Shown one piece after another: positions 32,431 through 43,583 of a stretch of 45,036 nucleotides of DNA. The notes under the pieces were generated by a model that saw only the letters and a program-made list of their open reading frames with translations, was not told the DNA's origin and did not search any database. Positions within the stretch are counted from its first letter, which is position 1; each line of letters begins with the position of its first letter. The stretch spans positions 1-45,036 of the forward strand of contig NZ_FOQE01000018.1 in assembly GCF_900113675.1 (NCBI RefSeq). The letters run 5' to 3'. The translations under genes and the position numbers were made by a program. Origin of the DNA: Pisciglobus halotolerans (GTDB lineage: Bacteria > Bacillota > Bacilli > Lactobacillales > Carnobacteriaceae).

Positions 32431-33306
32431 TTACTGATCTTCGTGTTTATTTGATACTAGATAGGTTCTGCCATCTTTTTGTATCACTTTTCTTTGCTTC
32501 ATCAAATTCCCAAGTGCTCGTTTGAATTGACCTTTGCTGATGCCGAAGTATTCTTTGATTGATTCTGGAGAGCTTTTATCGGTATAAGAAAAACTCTGAT
32601 CTTTTGATCTTTCTAATACGGTCAGCAGCATAGCCGCATCTTCTGAAATGACTTCATGTGCTCTTGGTTTCAATGAGATGTTGAGCATCCCTCTTTCGCC
32701 TATCCCAATGACTCTGCCAGTAACACGCTCACCCAATCGAGGTTCGTTGTCCCGCTCAGATGGATGAATAAAACCTAACAGATAATCATCGGTCAACACG
32801 TGTGTCCCCATTAACTTAGTCCGGTAAACGACTCCTTTAATGTCCTTATTGAGCATTTCTTCAGAAGGTTTTCTAGAAATAGATTGAAAAACAAGATCAT
32901 CTGCCAGCACTCCCCACATCCGATCCTTTTCATCTACTTTCATGCTGAGCATCAATGTATCTCCTTTTTTTGGCCAAAGATGTTTTTCACTCGGCAAGTC
33001 GTCTAATGAAACAACCAATTCTTTATCAGGAAGTCCAATTGCTACAAAAACGCCTAAATCTTTACGCACTTCTACGACTTCACCAAAAGCGTAATGACCA
33101 ATACGTACTTTTGGAATATGTGTTGTTAAAATGAGCAATTTATTTTGCGAGATATATGCAAAACCTTTCGCGGTGTCTCCTAATTGAAGACTTTCGACTT
33201 CTTCTTTGGCTAACTGGTAGGTTAGACCTTCTTTTTGAACAAAATAAGCTTTTTCATTTTCGTCAGTAACAATTCCCGTAATCACTTGTCCTAAAGCATG
33301 ATTCAT
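32431..33306 (-). CDS. cvfB: CvfB-like S1-domain RNA-binding protein (YitL family)
   Basis: 291 residues. Tandem OB/S1-like domains are seen in GQVITGIVTDENEKAYFVQ, HYAFGEVVEVRKDLGVFVAI, KGVVYRTKLMGTHVLTDDYL and RVTGRVIGIGERGMLNISL. A C-terminal winged helix follows (SPESIKEYFGISKGQFKRAL). Staphylococcal CvfB affects virulence gene expression through RNA; the role here is unknown. The start is ATG 33306 with AAGGGTG at good spacing, in preference to the GTG three codons upstream. Confidence 0.92.
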   Translation of the reverse strand: MNHALGQVITGIVTDENEKAYFVQKEGLTYQLAKEEVESLQLGDTAKGFAYISQNKLLILTTHIPKVRIGHYAFGEVVEVRKDLGVFVAIGLPDKELVVSLDDLPSEKHLWPKKGDTLMLSMKVDEKDRMWGVLADDLVFQSISRKPSEEMLNKDIKGVVYRTKLMGTHVLTDDYLLGFIHPSERDNEPRLGERVTGRVIGIGERGMLNISLKPRAHEVISEDAAMLLTVLERSKDQSFSYTDKSSPESIKEYFGISKGQFKRALGNLMKQRKVIQKDGRTYLVSNKHEDQ

Positions 33307-33327
33307 TTTTTTCACCCTTTTTTATTT

Positions 33328-33357
33328 AGTTTACCATAATAATATTATGTCATTCAA
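33328..33357 (-). promoter_or_regulatory. Possible promoter of cvfB-xerD
   Basis: Minus strand: TTGAAT (33357-33352), 18 bases, TAAACT (33333-33328), about 20 bases before the cvfB start. The region is very AT-rich, so chance is possible. Confidence 0.45.
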
Positions 33358-33478
33358 ATACTGTCTTGTTTCATTTTTTATTAACAAGCATCACTCTGTC
33401 TATTTAAAGATTTCTCTCAATCAATCGCATATGATTCGTTTCCAGTTGGTTTTCTTATACACTACAACGAAATCTTTG

Positions 33479-33515
33479 TGAAAAAAATAAATGGAGCCAG
33501 GTTCCCCCAGCTCCA
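33479..33515 (-). terminator. Terminator of pfkA-pyk
   Basis: Minus strand: TGGAGC pairs with GCTCCA around a 12-base loop and is followed by a long T-rich run. It lies just after the pyk stop. Confidence 0.82.
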
Positions 33516-33547
33516 CTCATTTGACACTAGTCTTTGGCCGCAATGGA

Positions 33548-35305
33548 TTAGATAGCAGCAGTTGCTCCGCGATAAATAATACCACGACGAGAATCAACTG
33601 TGATCAATTCATTGTTTTCAATTAATTCAGTTGCTTTTTCAGCCCCAACGATTACAGGAATGCCCATAGCAATTCCGATAACAGCTGCATGACTTGTTAA
33701 ACCGCCTTGTTCAACAACAACAGCTGCTGATTTTTCGATGGCTGGCAAGTAATCTTTGTCAGTTGACTTAACCACTAACACGCCGCCTTCTACAGCATTT
33801 TTGTTAGCTTCTTCTGCGCTTGTTGCCACAATGGCTTTACCGATAACTGATTCAGATCCAACACCTTGTCCATTAACAAGCTTAGAACCGATCATTTGAA
33901 TTTTCATTAAGTTCGTTGTTCCACGTTCGCCTACAGGAACACCAGCTGTAATGATGATAAGATCGCCTTCTTTAGCAAATCCTTCTTCTTGAGAGATCTT
34001 AGTTGCAAGGTTGAACATGTCATCTGTTGATTCTGGTTTTTCAGAAACAGTAGCATAAACGCCCCATGTCAAAGCTAAGCCGCGTTGTGTACGTTCTGAG
34101 AAAGTAACAGCAACGATATCAGATTTAGGACGGTACTTAGAAATCATTTGAGCTGTATGACCTGACTCTGTAGCGGCTACAATTGTATTGATGCCCAAGT
34201 TGCGTGCAGTATGACCTACAGATTGTCCAATAGCTTCTGTCATATCTCCTTGATCGAATAGTTTCAATGCAAAAGCATCTTGACCAATCAAAGCTTCTTC
34301 TGTCCGTTTTGCAATGTTTGCCATTGTTTGAACAGCTTCGATTGGGTAATCCCCAGCAGCTGTTTCACCGGATAACATAATAGCATCTGTTCCATCAAAA
34401 ATAGCATTGGCAACGTCACTAGCTTCTGCACGTGTTGGACGCGGATTCACTTGCATAGAATCTAACATTTGTGTAGCAGTAATAACTGGCAATCCTAATC
34501 TGTTACATTTTGCAATCATTTCTTTTTGAACGATTGGAACTTCTTCAGTTGGGATTTCAACACCTAAGTCGCCACGTGCAACCATCAAACCTTGAGAAAC
34601 TTTCAAAATTTCATCGATGTTGTCTACGCCTTCTTGGTTTTCAATTTTTGGAATAATTTTAACATGTGTCATGTTTACTTCTTCCAAAATTTTAGTGATT
34701 TCTAAAACGTCACTTGGTCGGCGTACAAAACTTGCAGCGATAAAGTCGATATCATTTTCTAAACCAAAACGAATATCTGCTTCATCTTTTTCTGTGATAC
34801 CAGGTAATTGAACAGATACGCCTGGTACGTTAACACCTTTTTTATTCTTAAGGACGCCCGCATTCTTAACAGATGTCACGATTTCTCCGTTTTCCTTGTC
34901 AATATCGGTTACAAGCAGATCAATCAATCCATCATCTAACAAGATATGAGCTCCAGGTTCTACATCATTGATTAATTCTGGGTAAGTAACTGAAAATTTT
35001 TCTTTCGTTCCTTCTACTTCTTCCATTGCTACACGAACGACATCGCCAATTTGAAATTGAACTTTTCCATCTTTCATGTTATGTGTACGAATTTCAGGAC
35101 CTTTTGTATCTAAAAGAATTGCTACCATTTTTCCTGTGATTTTAGATGCTTCACGAATGTTTTTAATACGATTGCCGTGTTCTTCAAAGTCTCCATGTGA
35201 AAAATTCAAACGAGCCACGTTCATTCCAGCTTCTATCATTTTGACTAATGAGTCAACAGATTCACTTGCTGGTCCTATGGTACATACAATTTTAGTTTTT
35301 TTCAT
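33548..35305 (-). CDS. pyk: Pyruvate kinase with C-terminal PEP-utiliser domain
   Basis: Last ATP-yielding step of glycolysis. N-terminal barrel: [20 protein letters not shown] and [11 protein letters not shown]. Substrate/metal region: [17 protein letters not shown] and [10 protein letters not shown], with [14 protein letters not shown]. 585 residues: the last 100 or so form the extra domain seen in Bacillus-type enzymes ([20 protein letters not shown], similar to the PEP-synthase phosphohistidine domain). It lies 23 bases after pfkA, so both glycolytic genes are one operon. Confidence 0.98.
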   Translation of the reverse strand: MKKTKIVCTIGPASESVDSLVKMIEAGMNVARLNFSHGDFEEHGNRIKNIREASKITGKMVAILLDTKGPEIRTHNMKDGKVQFQIGDVVRVAMEEVEGTKEKFSVTYPELINDVEPGAHILLDDGLIDLLVTDIDKENGEIVTSVKNAGVLKNKKGVNVPGVSVQLPGITEKDEADIRFGLENDIDFIAASFVRRPSDVLEITKILEEVNMTHVKIIPKIENQEGVDNIDEILKVSQGLMVARGDLGVEIPTEEVPIVQKEMIAKCNRLGLPVITATQMLDSMQVNPRPTRAEASDVANAIFDGTDAIMLSGETAAGDYPIEAVQTMANIAKRTEEALIGQDAFALKLFDQGDMTEAIGQSVGHTARNLGINTIVAATESGHTAQMISKYRPKSDIVAVTFSERTQRGLALTWGVYATVSEKPESTDDMFNLATKISQEEGFAKEGDLIIITAGVPVGERGTTNLMKIQMIGSKLVNGQGVGSESVIGKAIVATSAEEANKNAVEGGVLVVKSTDKDYLPAIEKSAAVVVEQGGLTSHAAVIGIAMGIPVIVGAEKATELIENNELITVDSRRGIIYRGATAAI

Positions 35306-35328
35306 ATCTTTACTACCCCTAACATTTT

Positions 35329-36300
<972 letters not shown>

Positions 36301-36393
36301 TCACCTCATAAAAAAATTAATGTATTCTGCATGAAAAGATTGATATGTATCTGCATATCCTTCTGTTTTCATGGATCATACACCCACAACGTC

Positions 36394-36402
36394 ATTCTAC
36401 CA
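36394..36402 (-). promoter_or_regulatory. Likely promoter of pfkA-pyk (extended -10)
   Basis: Minus strand: TGG-TAGAAT, an extended -10 (hexamer 36399-36394). It lies about 100 bases before pfkA, with only a weak -35. I saw no convincing CcpA site nearby. Confidence 0.5.
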
Positions 36403-36464
36403 TTTTTAAAAGCAATTGTCTTAAGAAATAGGAATTTATGTGAAAAAACTATTTTTCATTATAT

Positions 36465-39400
36465 TTATGATGATACAAAAATCGCATTACCTTTTCCAAG
36501 TATTTGCTCAACCGATTCTTTCAAGGTCTGTTCATTTGAAACCCAGAATGATTCTGACAGCATAATGGTTTTATTTTCCTTTTCATAATAAAGAATAACA
36601 GGAATCGTTCCTTTATAAGACTGCAGCAGTTGTTTTATTTGATTGAGTTTATCAGATCGATGTTGTTCATCCGTTATACGAATAAAGAACTTCCCTTTGT
36701 CAAAAGATGTTGCCAATTTTTCAGCAGGTTCCATTTGGTAAACAAGCAGCTGTATTTCCTGTTCTGCTTTCTTTTCTGCCTTTCCCTCAATAAATAGAAG
36801 GTTTCCTTCCACAGTCTCTTGAACGTAACGACGATAGACTTTAGGAAAAAGCGTGACCGAACAACTGCCAGATAGATCACTGACTTCCATAAATGCCATC
36901 GGTTCCCCTTTTTTTGTTGTGATCTTTTTGACAGATTTAACTAAACCAATGATTTTTTCTGTTTTTCCAGGCAACAAGTCTTTGATCAATGTACCTTGTT
37001 TCATTTTTAGGATAGATTCATACTTTTCTGCAGGATGACCCGACAAGTAAATGCCTAAGTATTTTTCTTCTGCTTCTAGTTTTTCTTCGATCGTTAAATC
37101 AGGTCCTTCAATATATTTTGGCTGCAAGATCTCAAAAAGTTCAATATTATTGCCGCTTAATGTCACACTGGAAATCATACTTTCAAGTGAGCGCAGCAAT
37201 GTACCAATAGACTGATCAAAAGCATTAAATGCTCCTGCATAAATCAATGGTCGTAAATAGTCTTCTTTTAGCCATTTTGTATCTAATCTTCTTAAAAAAT
37301 GGATGAAGTCTTTGTATTGCCCATCTTTCTTACGATTCTGAATAATTTCAGCAATCATATCTCTTCGCAACCCTTTGATGGAACTGAATCCAAATAAAAT
37401 GCCGTTTTCTTTTTGAGTAAAGAAAGCTTGGCTTTGGTTAATGTCTGGCGGATAGACTGAAATTTTTTTGCTGCGCGCTTCAAACAAATAGTCCTTTAAT
37501 TTTTCAGATTGATGGGCAGCGGAATTTAATAGGGCGATAAAGAAGGCTTGCGGATAATGAGCTTTCAAGTAGGCCATCTGATAAGCTATAAACGAATAGG
37601 CTACAGCGTGTGAACGGTTAAAGCCGTAATTAGCAAAGTGTTCGATATAGTCATAAACCTTCTGAGCATCTTCTTCTTGATAGCCGTTTTGTACAGCACC
37701 TGTAATAAAATGTGTTCTTTCACGATCTATCATTTCTTTTTTCTTTTTACCAATGGCTCTTCTAAGAATGTCAGCTTGCCCTAGTGTATAACCGGCCATC
37801 TTTGAAGCGACTTGCATGACTTGTTCTTGATAGACCATGACACCATACGTCACTTCTAATATCTCCTTCAAACTTTGATGAGGATATTCGATTGGAGCCA
37901 AACCTTTCTTTCTTTGAATAAATGGGTTGATTTGTTCCATCGGTCCTGGACGATACAAAGCGTTGACAGCCGCAACATCTTCAATAGATTCTGGCTGCAG
38001 GCGTTGAAGAACATGTTTGATGCCCGTTGATTCAAACTGAAAGATGCCTACTGTATCGGCTGCTTTAAACACCTCTAACGTTTGTTCATCGTTCATAGGA
38101 ATATCTTGTAATTGAAGTGCTTTTCCCGTTTCATAACGAATAACTTTTAAGGCATTGTCTAAAATAGACAAATTTTTCAGCCCTAAGAAATCCATCTTTA
38201 ATAATCCTATTTCTTCCACGTTTCCCATCGCATACTGCGTTAAGAGAATTTGCCCACTTCCTTTTTGGACAGGAATGTTTTGTGTTAATGGCTGGTCACT
38301 AATCACAACGCCAGCCGCATGTGTTGAAATGTGCCGCGGCAATCCTTCAATTTTTTTTGCTGAATCAAACAACAGCTGATGGCGTCTGTCTTTTCTAACG
38401 AGCTGTTGTAAAGCTTTAGAAGAATGATAAGCCTTTTCTAATGTCATGCCTAATTGATTAGGGATCGCTTTTGACCATTGTCCTGCTTCCTGCTGAGTTA
38501 GTCCAAAAACACGTGCTGTGTCTCGGATAGCCATTTTAGCAGCCAGTGTTCCAAATGTAATGATTTGAGCGACATGTGTAAAACCATATTTTTCTTTAAC
38601 ATAGGTCAGCATTTCTTCTCGACGATTATCAGGAAAATCTAAGTCGATATCCGGCATATTATACCGTTCTTCATTTAAAAAACGCTCAAAAAGAAGATCA
38701 TATTGAATCGGATCGACATCGGTTATTTTTAATACAAAGGCAACCAAAGAACCGGCTGCTGATCCCCTTCCTGCTCCTGTCACAATATTTGCCTGATGAG
38801 CGTAAGCCATCAAATCCCAAACAATCAAGAAATAATCTTCAAATCCCATTTTTTTGATGACGTCTAATTCATGAGATAATCTCTCAGTATAACGTTCATC
38901 TGCATCTGGAACTCTTTCTTCCAGCCCCCTCATACATAACGCTTTTAAAAATGATGTTGTTTGCAGCCCTTCTGCTAAAGGATACTTAGGCAGCAATTGT
39001 TGATGTAAAGCAATCTCAATATTGATTTGCTGGGCAATTTTTTCTGTTTGTTCAGCTGCTGAATGATATCCCGCTGCTTGATAATGTTGAATCATAGTTT
39101 GCGGCTCACTCAAATCATGGGTTCCTTTATTTTCTACTTCTTCGCTATCCAATTGGGTTCCTTTGTCAATCGCTCTTAAGACTTGCCAAGTAAAAGCATC
39201 TTGCTCATTCTCATACTGAACATCATTTACAGCTGTGAGCAAAATATCCTCAGTTTCTGCAAGAGATTCCAATGACGACTGGATCGAAATCAATTCTGAA
39301 TGAAGCTGAAGTCCTAAGTAAAAGTTATTTTTTGTAAAACAATTCTTCCAAAAATGAGCAACTTCTTTCGCTTTCTGATTTTCTTCTTGTAAAAGAAAAT

Positions 39401-39800
39401 GTTCAATTTCTCCGTCTCTTCCTGGAGTGATCGCGATTAAGTCATCTGTATAATCATACAATTCTTCTGGAGAAAATACTTGTTCGACTAAAGTCATTTT
39501 TTTGGAAGACAATTGGATCAAGTCTTGATAGCCTTTATTGTTTTTTGCTAACAAAACTAATGGAAAGGTTTGTTCTTTTGACAAAACGCCTTGTATCTCT
39601 AACGTTAAGCCAATAATAGGCTGCAGATGATTTTTTTTACACAACTTGTAAAAGTCAACTGCTCCATAGAGCACATTTGTATCAGTAAGCGCTACAGCTG
39701 AATAGCCTCTTTCCTTAGCCGAGTGGACTAATGCTTCAATTGATAACGTACTATTTAACAAAGAATAAGCACTGCTGACTTGCAACTGAACAAATGACAT
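36465..39800 (-). CDS. dnaE: DNA polymerase III alpha subunit DnaE (Firmicute type)
   Basis: 1111 residues. Low-GC Firmicutes use DnaE with PolC; DnaE extends RNA primers on the lagging strand. The N-terminal PHP domain is about 1-270 (VHSAKERGYSAVALTDTN). The polymerase core has GRGSAAGSLVAF and the catalytic aspartates in MPDIDLDFPDNRR near 385-397. HhH and OB-fold parts follow, the latter in IIGLVKSVKKITTKKGEPMA near 970. No separate exonuclease domain is seen, as expected. The start is ATG 39800 behind GGGAGG; an in-frame upstream extension has no site. Confidence 0.96.
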   Translation of the reverse strand: MSFVQLQVSSAYSLLNSTLSIEALVHSAKERGYSAVALTDTNVLYGAVDFYKLCKKNHLQPIIGLTLEIQGVLSKEQTFPLVLLAKNNKGYQDLIQLSSKKMTLVEQVFSPEELYDYTDDLIAITPGRDGEIEHFLLQEENQKAKEVAHFWKNCFTKNNFYLGLQLHSELISIQSSLESLAETEDILLTAVNDVQYENEQDAFTWQVLRAIDKGTQLDSEEVENKGTHDLSEPQTMIQHYQAAGYHSAAEQTEKIAQQINIEIALHQQLLPKYPLAEGLQTTSFLKALCMRGLEERVPDADERYTERLSHELDVIKKMGFEDYFLIVWDLMAYAHQANIVTGAGRGSAAGSLVAFVLKITDVDPIQYDLLFERFLNEERYNMPDIDLDFPDNRREEMLTYVKEKYGFTHVAQIITFGTLAAKMAIRDTARVFGLTQQEAGQWSKAIPNQLGMTLEKAYHSSKALQQLVRKDRRHQLLFDSAKKIEGLPRHISTHAAGVVISDQPLTQNIPVQKGSGQILLTQYAMGNVEEIGLLKMDFLGLKNLSILDNALKVIRYETGKALQLQDIPMNDEQTLEVFKAADTVGIFQFESTGIKHVLQRLQPESIEDVAAVNALYRPGPMEQINPFIQRKKGLAPIEYPHQSLKEILEVTYGVMVYQEQVMQVASKMAGYTLGQADILRRAIGKKKKEMIDRERTHFITGAVQNGYQEEDAQKVYDYIEHFANYGFNRSHAVAYSFIAYQMAYLKAHYPQAFFIALLNSAAHQSEKLKDYLFEARSKKISVYPPDINQSQAFFTQKENGILFGFSSIKGLRRDMIAEIIQNRKKDGQYKDFIHFLRRLDTKWLKEDYLRPLIYAGAFNAFDQSIGTLLRSLESMISSVTLSGNNIELFEILQPKYIEGPDLTIEEKLEAEEKYLGIYLSGHPAEKYESILKMKQGTLIKDLLPGKTEKIIGLVKSVKKITTKKGEPMAFMEVSDLSGSCSVTLFPKVYRRYVQETVEGNLLFIEGKAEKKAEQEIQLLVYQMEPAEKLATSFDKGKFFIRITDEQHRSDKLNQIKQLLQSYKGTIPVILYYEKENKTIMLSESFWVSNEQTLKESVEQILGKGNAIFVSS

Positions 39801-39831
39801 GATCGTTTTCCTCCCTTTATTCCTTCCTCTC

Positions 39832-39861
39832 ATTATACCTTTTTGAAAACCAAAACATCAA
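39832..39861 (-). promoter_or_regulatory. Promoter of dnaE
   Basis: Minus strand: TTGATG (39861-39856), 18 bases, TATAAT (39837-39832). It lies about 31 bases ahead of the dnaE ATG. Confidence 0.8.
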
Positions 39862-39871
39862 GATGGTGATG

Positions 39872-39899
39872 TGCTTTATCAAAACTTATTGATAAAGCA
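39872..39899. repeat. 11-bp dyad upstream of dnaE
   Basis: TGCTTTATCAA (39872-39882) and TTGATAAAGCA (39889-39899) are perfect complements around 6 bases. They begin 10 bases upstream of the dnaE -35. There is no T-run, so an operator is more likely than a terminator. The binder is unknown. Confidence 0.5.
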
Positions 39900-40057
39900 A
39901 TAGGATCATCTTTCTGCTAAACGTTTTTATTTTCTTTTTAAAAAAATCGACTGTTTTTATCTTGCTCACTGATCTACGAAGTCTTCTTTTTTGCTTCCTT
40001 TTTCTTTACTTCAAGAAAAAAAGTGTTAGAATGGAATCGAAGGAAGGTGTTTGTGTA

Positions 40058-40243
40058 ATGAAGTATTTAATGACCTTGTTCTGGGGATTTCTTATCGGCC
40101 AAGCGGTTAACTATATCGGAAGTTCACTGACAGGCGGTATGTATAACTTTTTCATTGCAACAATCATTGGTTTAGTAGGAGCAGTAATCGTTATCTTAAT
40201 CGGTTTAGTCGTTCCTAAAAACGACAAAACAACCGCTCACTAA
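40058..40243 (+). CDS. Small two-helix membrane protein (DUF2929/YjzD-like)
   Basis: 61 residues with two membrane segments, about 3-22 (YLMTLFWGFLIGQAVNYIGS) and 29-52 (FFIATIIGLVGAVIVILIGL), joined by a short glycine loop. A short polar tail follows. It matches the DUF2929 pattern as I know it; the function is unknown. The start is ATG 40058 behind AGGAAGGTG; an upstream in-frame ATG lacks a site. It is divergent from dnaE. A 20-bp perfect terminator closes it, so it is a monocistronic rightward gene. Confidence 0.88.
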   Translation: MKYLMTLFWGFLIGQAVNYIGSSLTGGMYNFFIATIIGLVGAVIVILIGLVVPKNDKTTAH

Positions 40244-40265
40244 ACATTCAGTTAAAGAATCATAC

Positions 40266-40325
40266 AAGCAAAGAAAGAGGAGACGAGCTACTAACATCCC
40301 GTCTCCTCTTTCTTTGCTTTTTTAT
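40266..40325 (+). terminator. Terminator of the DUF2929 gene
   Basis: A 20-bp perfect stem (40266-40285 with 40300-40319) around a 14-base loop, followed by a T-run. The minus-strand side lacks a T-run, so it acts rightward. Confidence 0.93.
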
Positions 40326-40326
40326 A

Positions 40327-40404
40327 GGTTCTACAATATTTAATATGTTCTCATGACTTTCCATCAGTAGCCCATCGATCGGAGGAAATTTCTTTACCAA
40401 CGTT
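40327..40404 (+). repeat. Dispersed intergenic repeat, copy between DUF2929 gene and clpB
   Basis: It begins with GGTTCTACAATATTTAA (40327-40343), the exact reverse complement of 426-442, placed right after the terminator T-run. It continues into TCAGTAGCCCATCGATCGG...AACGTT (40364-40404), which matches 22394-22433 in inverse orientation at about 36 of 41 positions. No gene is supported here; read leftward the unit could encode MVKKFPPIDGLLMESHEN, which runs into the neighbouring terminator. Confidence 0.55.
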
Positions 40405-40433
40405 TAAAGAGAAAAGACCTTTTTATACAGTAT

Positions 40434-43049
40434 CTATTCTACCGTTTGATCCTCGATCTTTAAATCTAATTGATCGTTTTGGACAGTTAATAAAACAGCG
40501 GATTGCGGTACGATTTTTCCAGCAATGATCGCTTTTGCAATTGGTGTTTCTACATTTTTAGTGATAAACCGTTGCAATGGCCGTGCACCATACGTTGGAT
40601 CATACGCATGTTCAGCTATCCAAGCTTTGGCTTCTGATCCGATTTCTAAATGGATCTCATCTTGCGCTAACCGCTGATTCAAATCATTGATCATTTTAAG
40701 AACGATTTTTTCTACAACACCAAAGGTCAACGGTCTAAATAAGATCGTGTCATCGATCCGGTTCAAAAACTCTGGCTTAAAGGTTGCTTTTAATAGTTGT
40801 TGAACTTGTTCTTGCGCATCCTGAGAAATCTCACCTTTTTCATTAGTCCCTTCAATAAGCAGCTGAGAGCCTAAGTTGCTTGTCATGATTAACACGGTAT
40901 TTTTAAAATCAACTACTCTGCCTTTTGAATCTGTTAGACGTCCATCATCTAACACTTGCAGCAAGATATTGAAAACATCAGGATGGGCTTTTTCGATCTC
41001 ATCTAAAAGAATGATCGTATACGGATTGCGTCTAACTGCTTCTGTTAATTGTCCGCCCTCTTCGTAGCCGACATAGCCTGGAGGAGCCCCCACCAAACGA
41101 GAAACAGTGTGTTTTTCCATATATTCACTCATATCGATCCGCACCATATGTTCTTGTGAATCAAATAACTGGTCTGCCAACGTTTTAGCCAATTCCGTTT
41201 TCCCTACACCTGTTGGTCCCAAGAATAAGAAAGAGCCTAATGGGCGATCAGGGTTTTGGATCCCAGCCCGCGAGCGAATGATCGCATCTGTTACCGCTTC
41301 TACAGCCTCATTTTGCCCAATCACTCTTGTTTCAATGCTCGAAGCTAAGTTTAATAATTTTTCTCTTTCGCCTTCGACCAATTTGCTAACTGGAATGCCC
41401 GTCATTCGTCCCACAACTAGTGCAATCTCATCTTCAGTTACCGATTCTTGGACAAGACGAGCAGAAGTCGTCTGATGTTGTTTTTGTTCTTGTTCTAAGT
41501 CTTGTAATTCTTTTTCTAAAGCAGGAATTTTTCCGTGACGCAGAACAGCTGCTGTTTCCAGGTCGTAGTTTCCTTCTGCTTCTTCCAAGTCATGACGCGC
41601 TTTATCCAATTCTTCTCGCTTATCTCTGAGTTGAGAAACTTCACTTTTTTCAGTTTCCCACTTCATTTTAAGTGTATTAGCTTTTTCACGCATCTCTGCC
41701 AATTCTTCTTGCAAACGTTCTAAGCGCCGTTTACTTGCTTCGTCTTTTTCTTTCTTCAAAGAAGCTTCTTCTATTTCGAGCTGCATCAACTGACGGGTTA
41801 CTTGATCTAGCTCAGTCGGCATAGAGTTGACTTCGACTCGAATGGTCGCACAAGCTTCATCTACTAAATCGATGGCTTTATCCGGCAAATAACGATCCGT
41901 AATATAGCGATTAGAAAGCACTGCTGCTGCAACTAGTGCATTATCATGAATATTCACACTGTGATAGATTTCAAATCGATCCTTTAATCCACGTAAAATA
42001 CTGATCGTTTCTTCTACTGTCGGCTCATTGACCAACACTTTTTGAAAACGTCTTTCCAACGCTTTATCGGTTTCCATATATTGACGGTATTCATCTAGTG
42101 TCGTAGCGCCAATACAATGCAGCTCTCCTCTCGCCAACATAGGTTTCAACAGATTTCCAGCGTCCATACTGCCCTCTGTTTTACCTGCACCTACGATCGT
42201 ATGGATCTCATCAATAAAAAGAATGATTTGTCCATCACTTTTTTTCACTTCTTTTAAAACAGCTTTTAGACGCTCTTCAAATTCTCCACGATATTTCGCA
42301 CCGGCAATCAGAGCTCCCATATCGAGGGAAAAAATGGTTTTATCTTTTAAATTTTCCGGCACATCTTTTCTAACGATCCGTTGTGCCAAACCTTCGATGA
42401 TGGCGGTTTTTCCGACACCGGGTTCACCGATCAAAACAGGATTATTTTTAGTTTTTCGTGACAAGATTCGAATAACATCGCGAATTTCATCATCTCTGCC
42501 AATAATAGGGTCCTGTTTCCCGCTTTTTACAGCTTGCACAAGATCCGTTCCATATTTTTTTAATGCTTCGTATTGTTCTTCTTGGTTTTGTGAAGTCACA
42601 CGTTCTCCCCCTCTTAACGTTTTGATTTGTTCGGTCAAGGTTGCTTCTGTTAACCCTTGTTGATGCAAATATAAGGTTAAGGGATAATTCTTTAATTTCA
42701 TCAAAGCCAATACAACGATTTCAGTTGATGTAAACTCATCTTGAAAAGCTTCACGTAATTGATCGGCTTCTAAAAATAAGTGATACAAATTTTGGCTCAT
42801 TGTTTGACCATACTGCACATTTGTTCCTGAAACCGTAGCTAGTTTGTCTAACTCTTGGTCTACTTCATTTTCAAGTTGGTTTGTATTCAAACCTGCTTTT
42901 TGATAAAGATTACGCGCAAAATGGTGAGGTGTTAAGAAAACTTTCCATAAATGCGGAATATCGATTTCTTGATGTTGCCTCGTTATGGCGATTTGTTGTG
43001 CTTCGCCTAATGCTTCTTGCATCGTCGAAGTCATTTTATTGATATCCAA
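40434..43049 (-). CDS. clpB: Protein disaggregase ClpB (Hsp100)
   Basis: AAA+ unfoldase that rescues aggregated proteins with DnaK. About 871 residues: N domain (1-145), first ATPase domain with [10 protein letters not shown] near 213 and IDEIHTIVG, the long M-domain coiled coil (about 395-520), then the second ATPase domain with [14 protein letters not shown] near 600 and [14 protein letters not shown]. The coiled coil separates it from ClpC/ClpA. I favour TTG 43049 ([13 protein letters not shown]), matching the family start MNIEK; an ATG six codons upstream would leave almost no leader after the promoter. A CtsR-type operator covers the promoter. Confidence 0.97.
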   Translation of the reverse strand: MDINKMTSTMQEALGEAQQIAITRQHQEIDIPHLWKVFLTPHHFARNLYQKAGLNTNQLENEVDQELDKLATVSGTNVQYGQTMSQNLYHLFLEADQLREAFQDEFTSTEIVVLALMKLKNYPLTLYLHQQGLTEATLTEQIKTLRGGERVTSQNQEEQYEALKKYGTDLVQAVKSGKQDPIIGRDDEIRDVIRILSRKTKNNPVLIGEPGVGKTAIIEGLAQRIVRKDVPENLKDKTIFSLDMGALIAGAKYRGEFEERLKAVLKEVKKSDGQIILFIDEIHTIVGAGKTEGSMDAGNLLKPMLARGELHCIGATTLDEYRQYMETDKALERRFQKVLVNEPTVEETISILRGLKDRFEIYHSVNIHDNALVAAAVLSNRYITDRYLPDKAIDLVDEACATIRVEVNSMPTELDQVTRQLMQLEIEEASLKKEKDEASKRRLERLQEELAEMREKANTLKMKWETEKSEVSQLRDKREELDKARHDLEEAEGNYDLETAAVLRHGKIPALEKELQDLEQEQKQHQTTSARLVQESVTEDEIALVVGRMTGIPVSKLVEGEREKLLNLASSIETRVIGQNEAVEAVTDAIIRSRAGIQNPDRPLGSFLFLGPTGVGKTELAKTLADQLFDSQEHMVRIDMSEYMEKHTVSRLVGAPPGYVGYEEGGQLTEAVRRNPYTIILLDEIEKAHPDVFNILLQVLDDGRLTDSKGRVVDFKNTVLIMTSNLGSQLLIEGTNEKGEISQDAQEQVQQLLKATFKPEFLNRIDDTILFRPLTFGVVEKIVLKMINDLNQRLAQDEIHLEIGSEAKAWIAEHAYDPTYGARPLQRFITKNVETPIAKAIIAGKIVPQSAVLLTVQNDQLDLKIEDQTVE

Positions 43050-43085
43050 TTGCTTCACCACTTTCATTTCCTATTCAATGTCTTT

Positions 43086-43114
43086 ATTATACCCCTTTGG
43101 TCAATATTGGTCAA
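43086..43114 (-). promoter_or_regulatory. Promoter of clpB
   Basis: Minus strand: TTGACC (43114-43109), 17 bases, TATAAT (43091-43086). The -35 lies inside the CtsR box. The predicted start point is about 30 bases before the TTG start codon. Confidence 0.9.
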
Positions 43115-43115
43115 A
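43099..43115. promoter_or_regulatory. CtsR heat-shock operator
   Basis: GGTCAATATTGGTCAAA fits the CtsR direct-repeat consensus (A/GGTCAAA-NAN-A/GGTCAAA) with small deviations. It overlaps the clpB -35 and spacer, so CtsR would block RNA polymerase until heat inactivates it. ctsR itself is not in the window. Confidence 0.88.
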
Positions 43116-43123
43116 CGATTTGC

Positions 43124-43159
43124 AAAAAAAACAGGATCCGCTTCGTTGGCTTCATCCCG
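43124..43159 (-). terminator. Possible terminator of yitV-yitW
   Basis: Minus strand: CGGGAT pairs with ATCCTG (one G-U pair) and is followed after G by eight T residues. The stem is short, so the call is moderate. Confidence 0.45.
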
Positions 43160-43227
43160 TCTTCATTCATGATTTCTTCATCTTTCTTAGAGGATTATGA
43201 GCAGCATATATGGTGAAACAATTTTGG

Positions 43228-43569
43228 TCAACGAATCCCTAAAGCGATACGAGCATATCGACTCATTTTTGAAGTGTCCCATGCCGGATACCAGACGAGT
43301 TTTACTTCTGTTTCGGTGATTGCTGGCACATCTTCCATAGCTTTTAAAATTTCTTCATGGATCACATCAAACAAAGGACAACCCATTGTTGTGAGCGTCA
43401 TACTGATCACACACCGGCCGTTTTCAAACAGCGCGATATCATAGATCAAACCTAAATTTACAATATCGATTCCTAATTCTGGATCAATCACTTGCTCAAG
43501 AGCAGTAAAAATTTGCTTTTCTAGCAGTTCTTTTTCTTCTTCTGTCCAATCATTCGAATGTGCAGTCAT
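43228..43569 (-). CDS. MIP18/DUF59-family iron-sulfur assembly protein (YitW-like)
   Basis: 113 residues. The DUF59 pattern is clear: LEQVIDPELGIDIVNLGLIY near 27-46 and the conserved Cys in MTLTTMGCPLFDVI near 58-71. Family members (PaaD, SufT, MIP18) help Fe-S cluster assembly or transfer. It lies 14 bases after the hydrolase gene; Bacillus has the same yitV-yitW pair. I choose ATG 43569 (MTAHSND), correctly spaced behind AAGGAG, rather than the ATG two codons upstream that abuts the site. Confidence 0.9.
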   Translation of the reverse strand: MTAHSNDWTEEEKELLEKQIFTALEQVIDPELGIDIVNLGLIYDIALFENGRCVISMTLTTMGCPLFDVIHEEILKAMEDVPAITETEVKLVWYPAWDTSKMSRYARIALGIR

Positions 43570-43583
43570 TTTCATTCTCCTTT

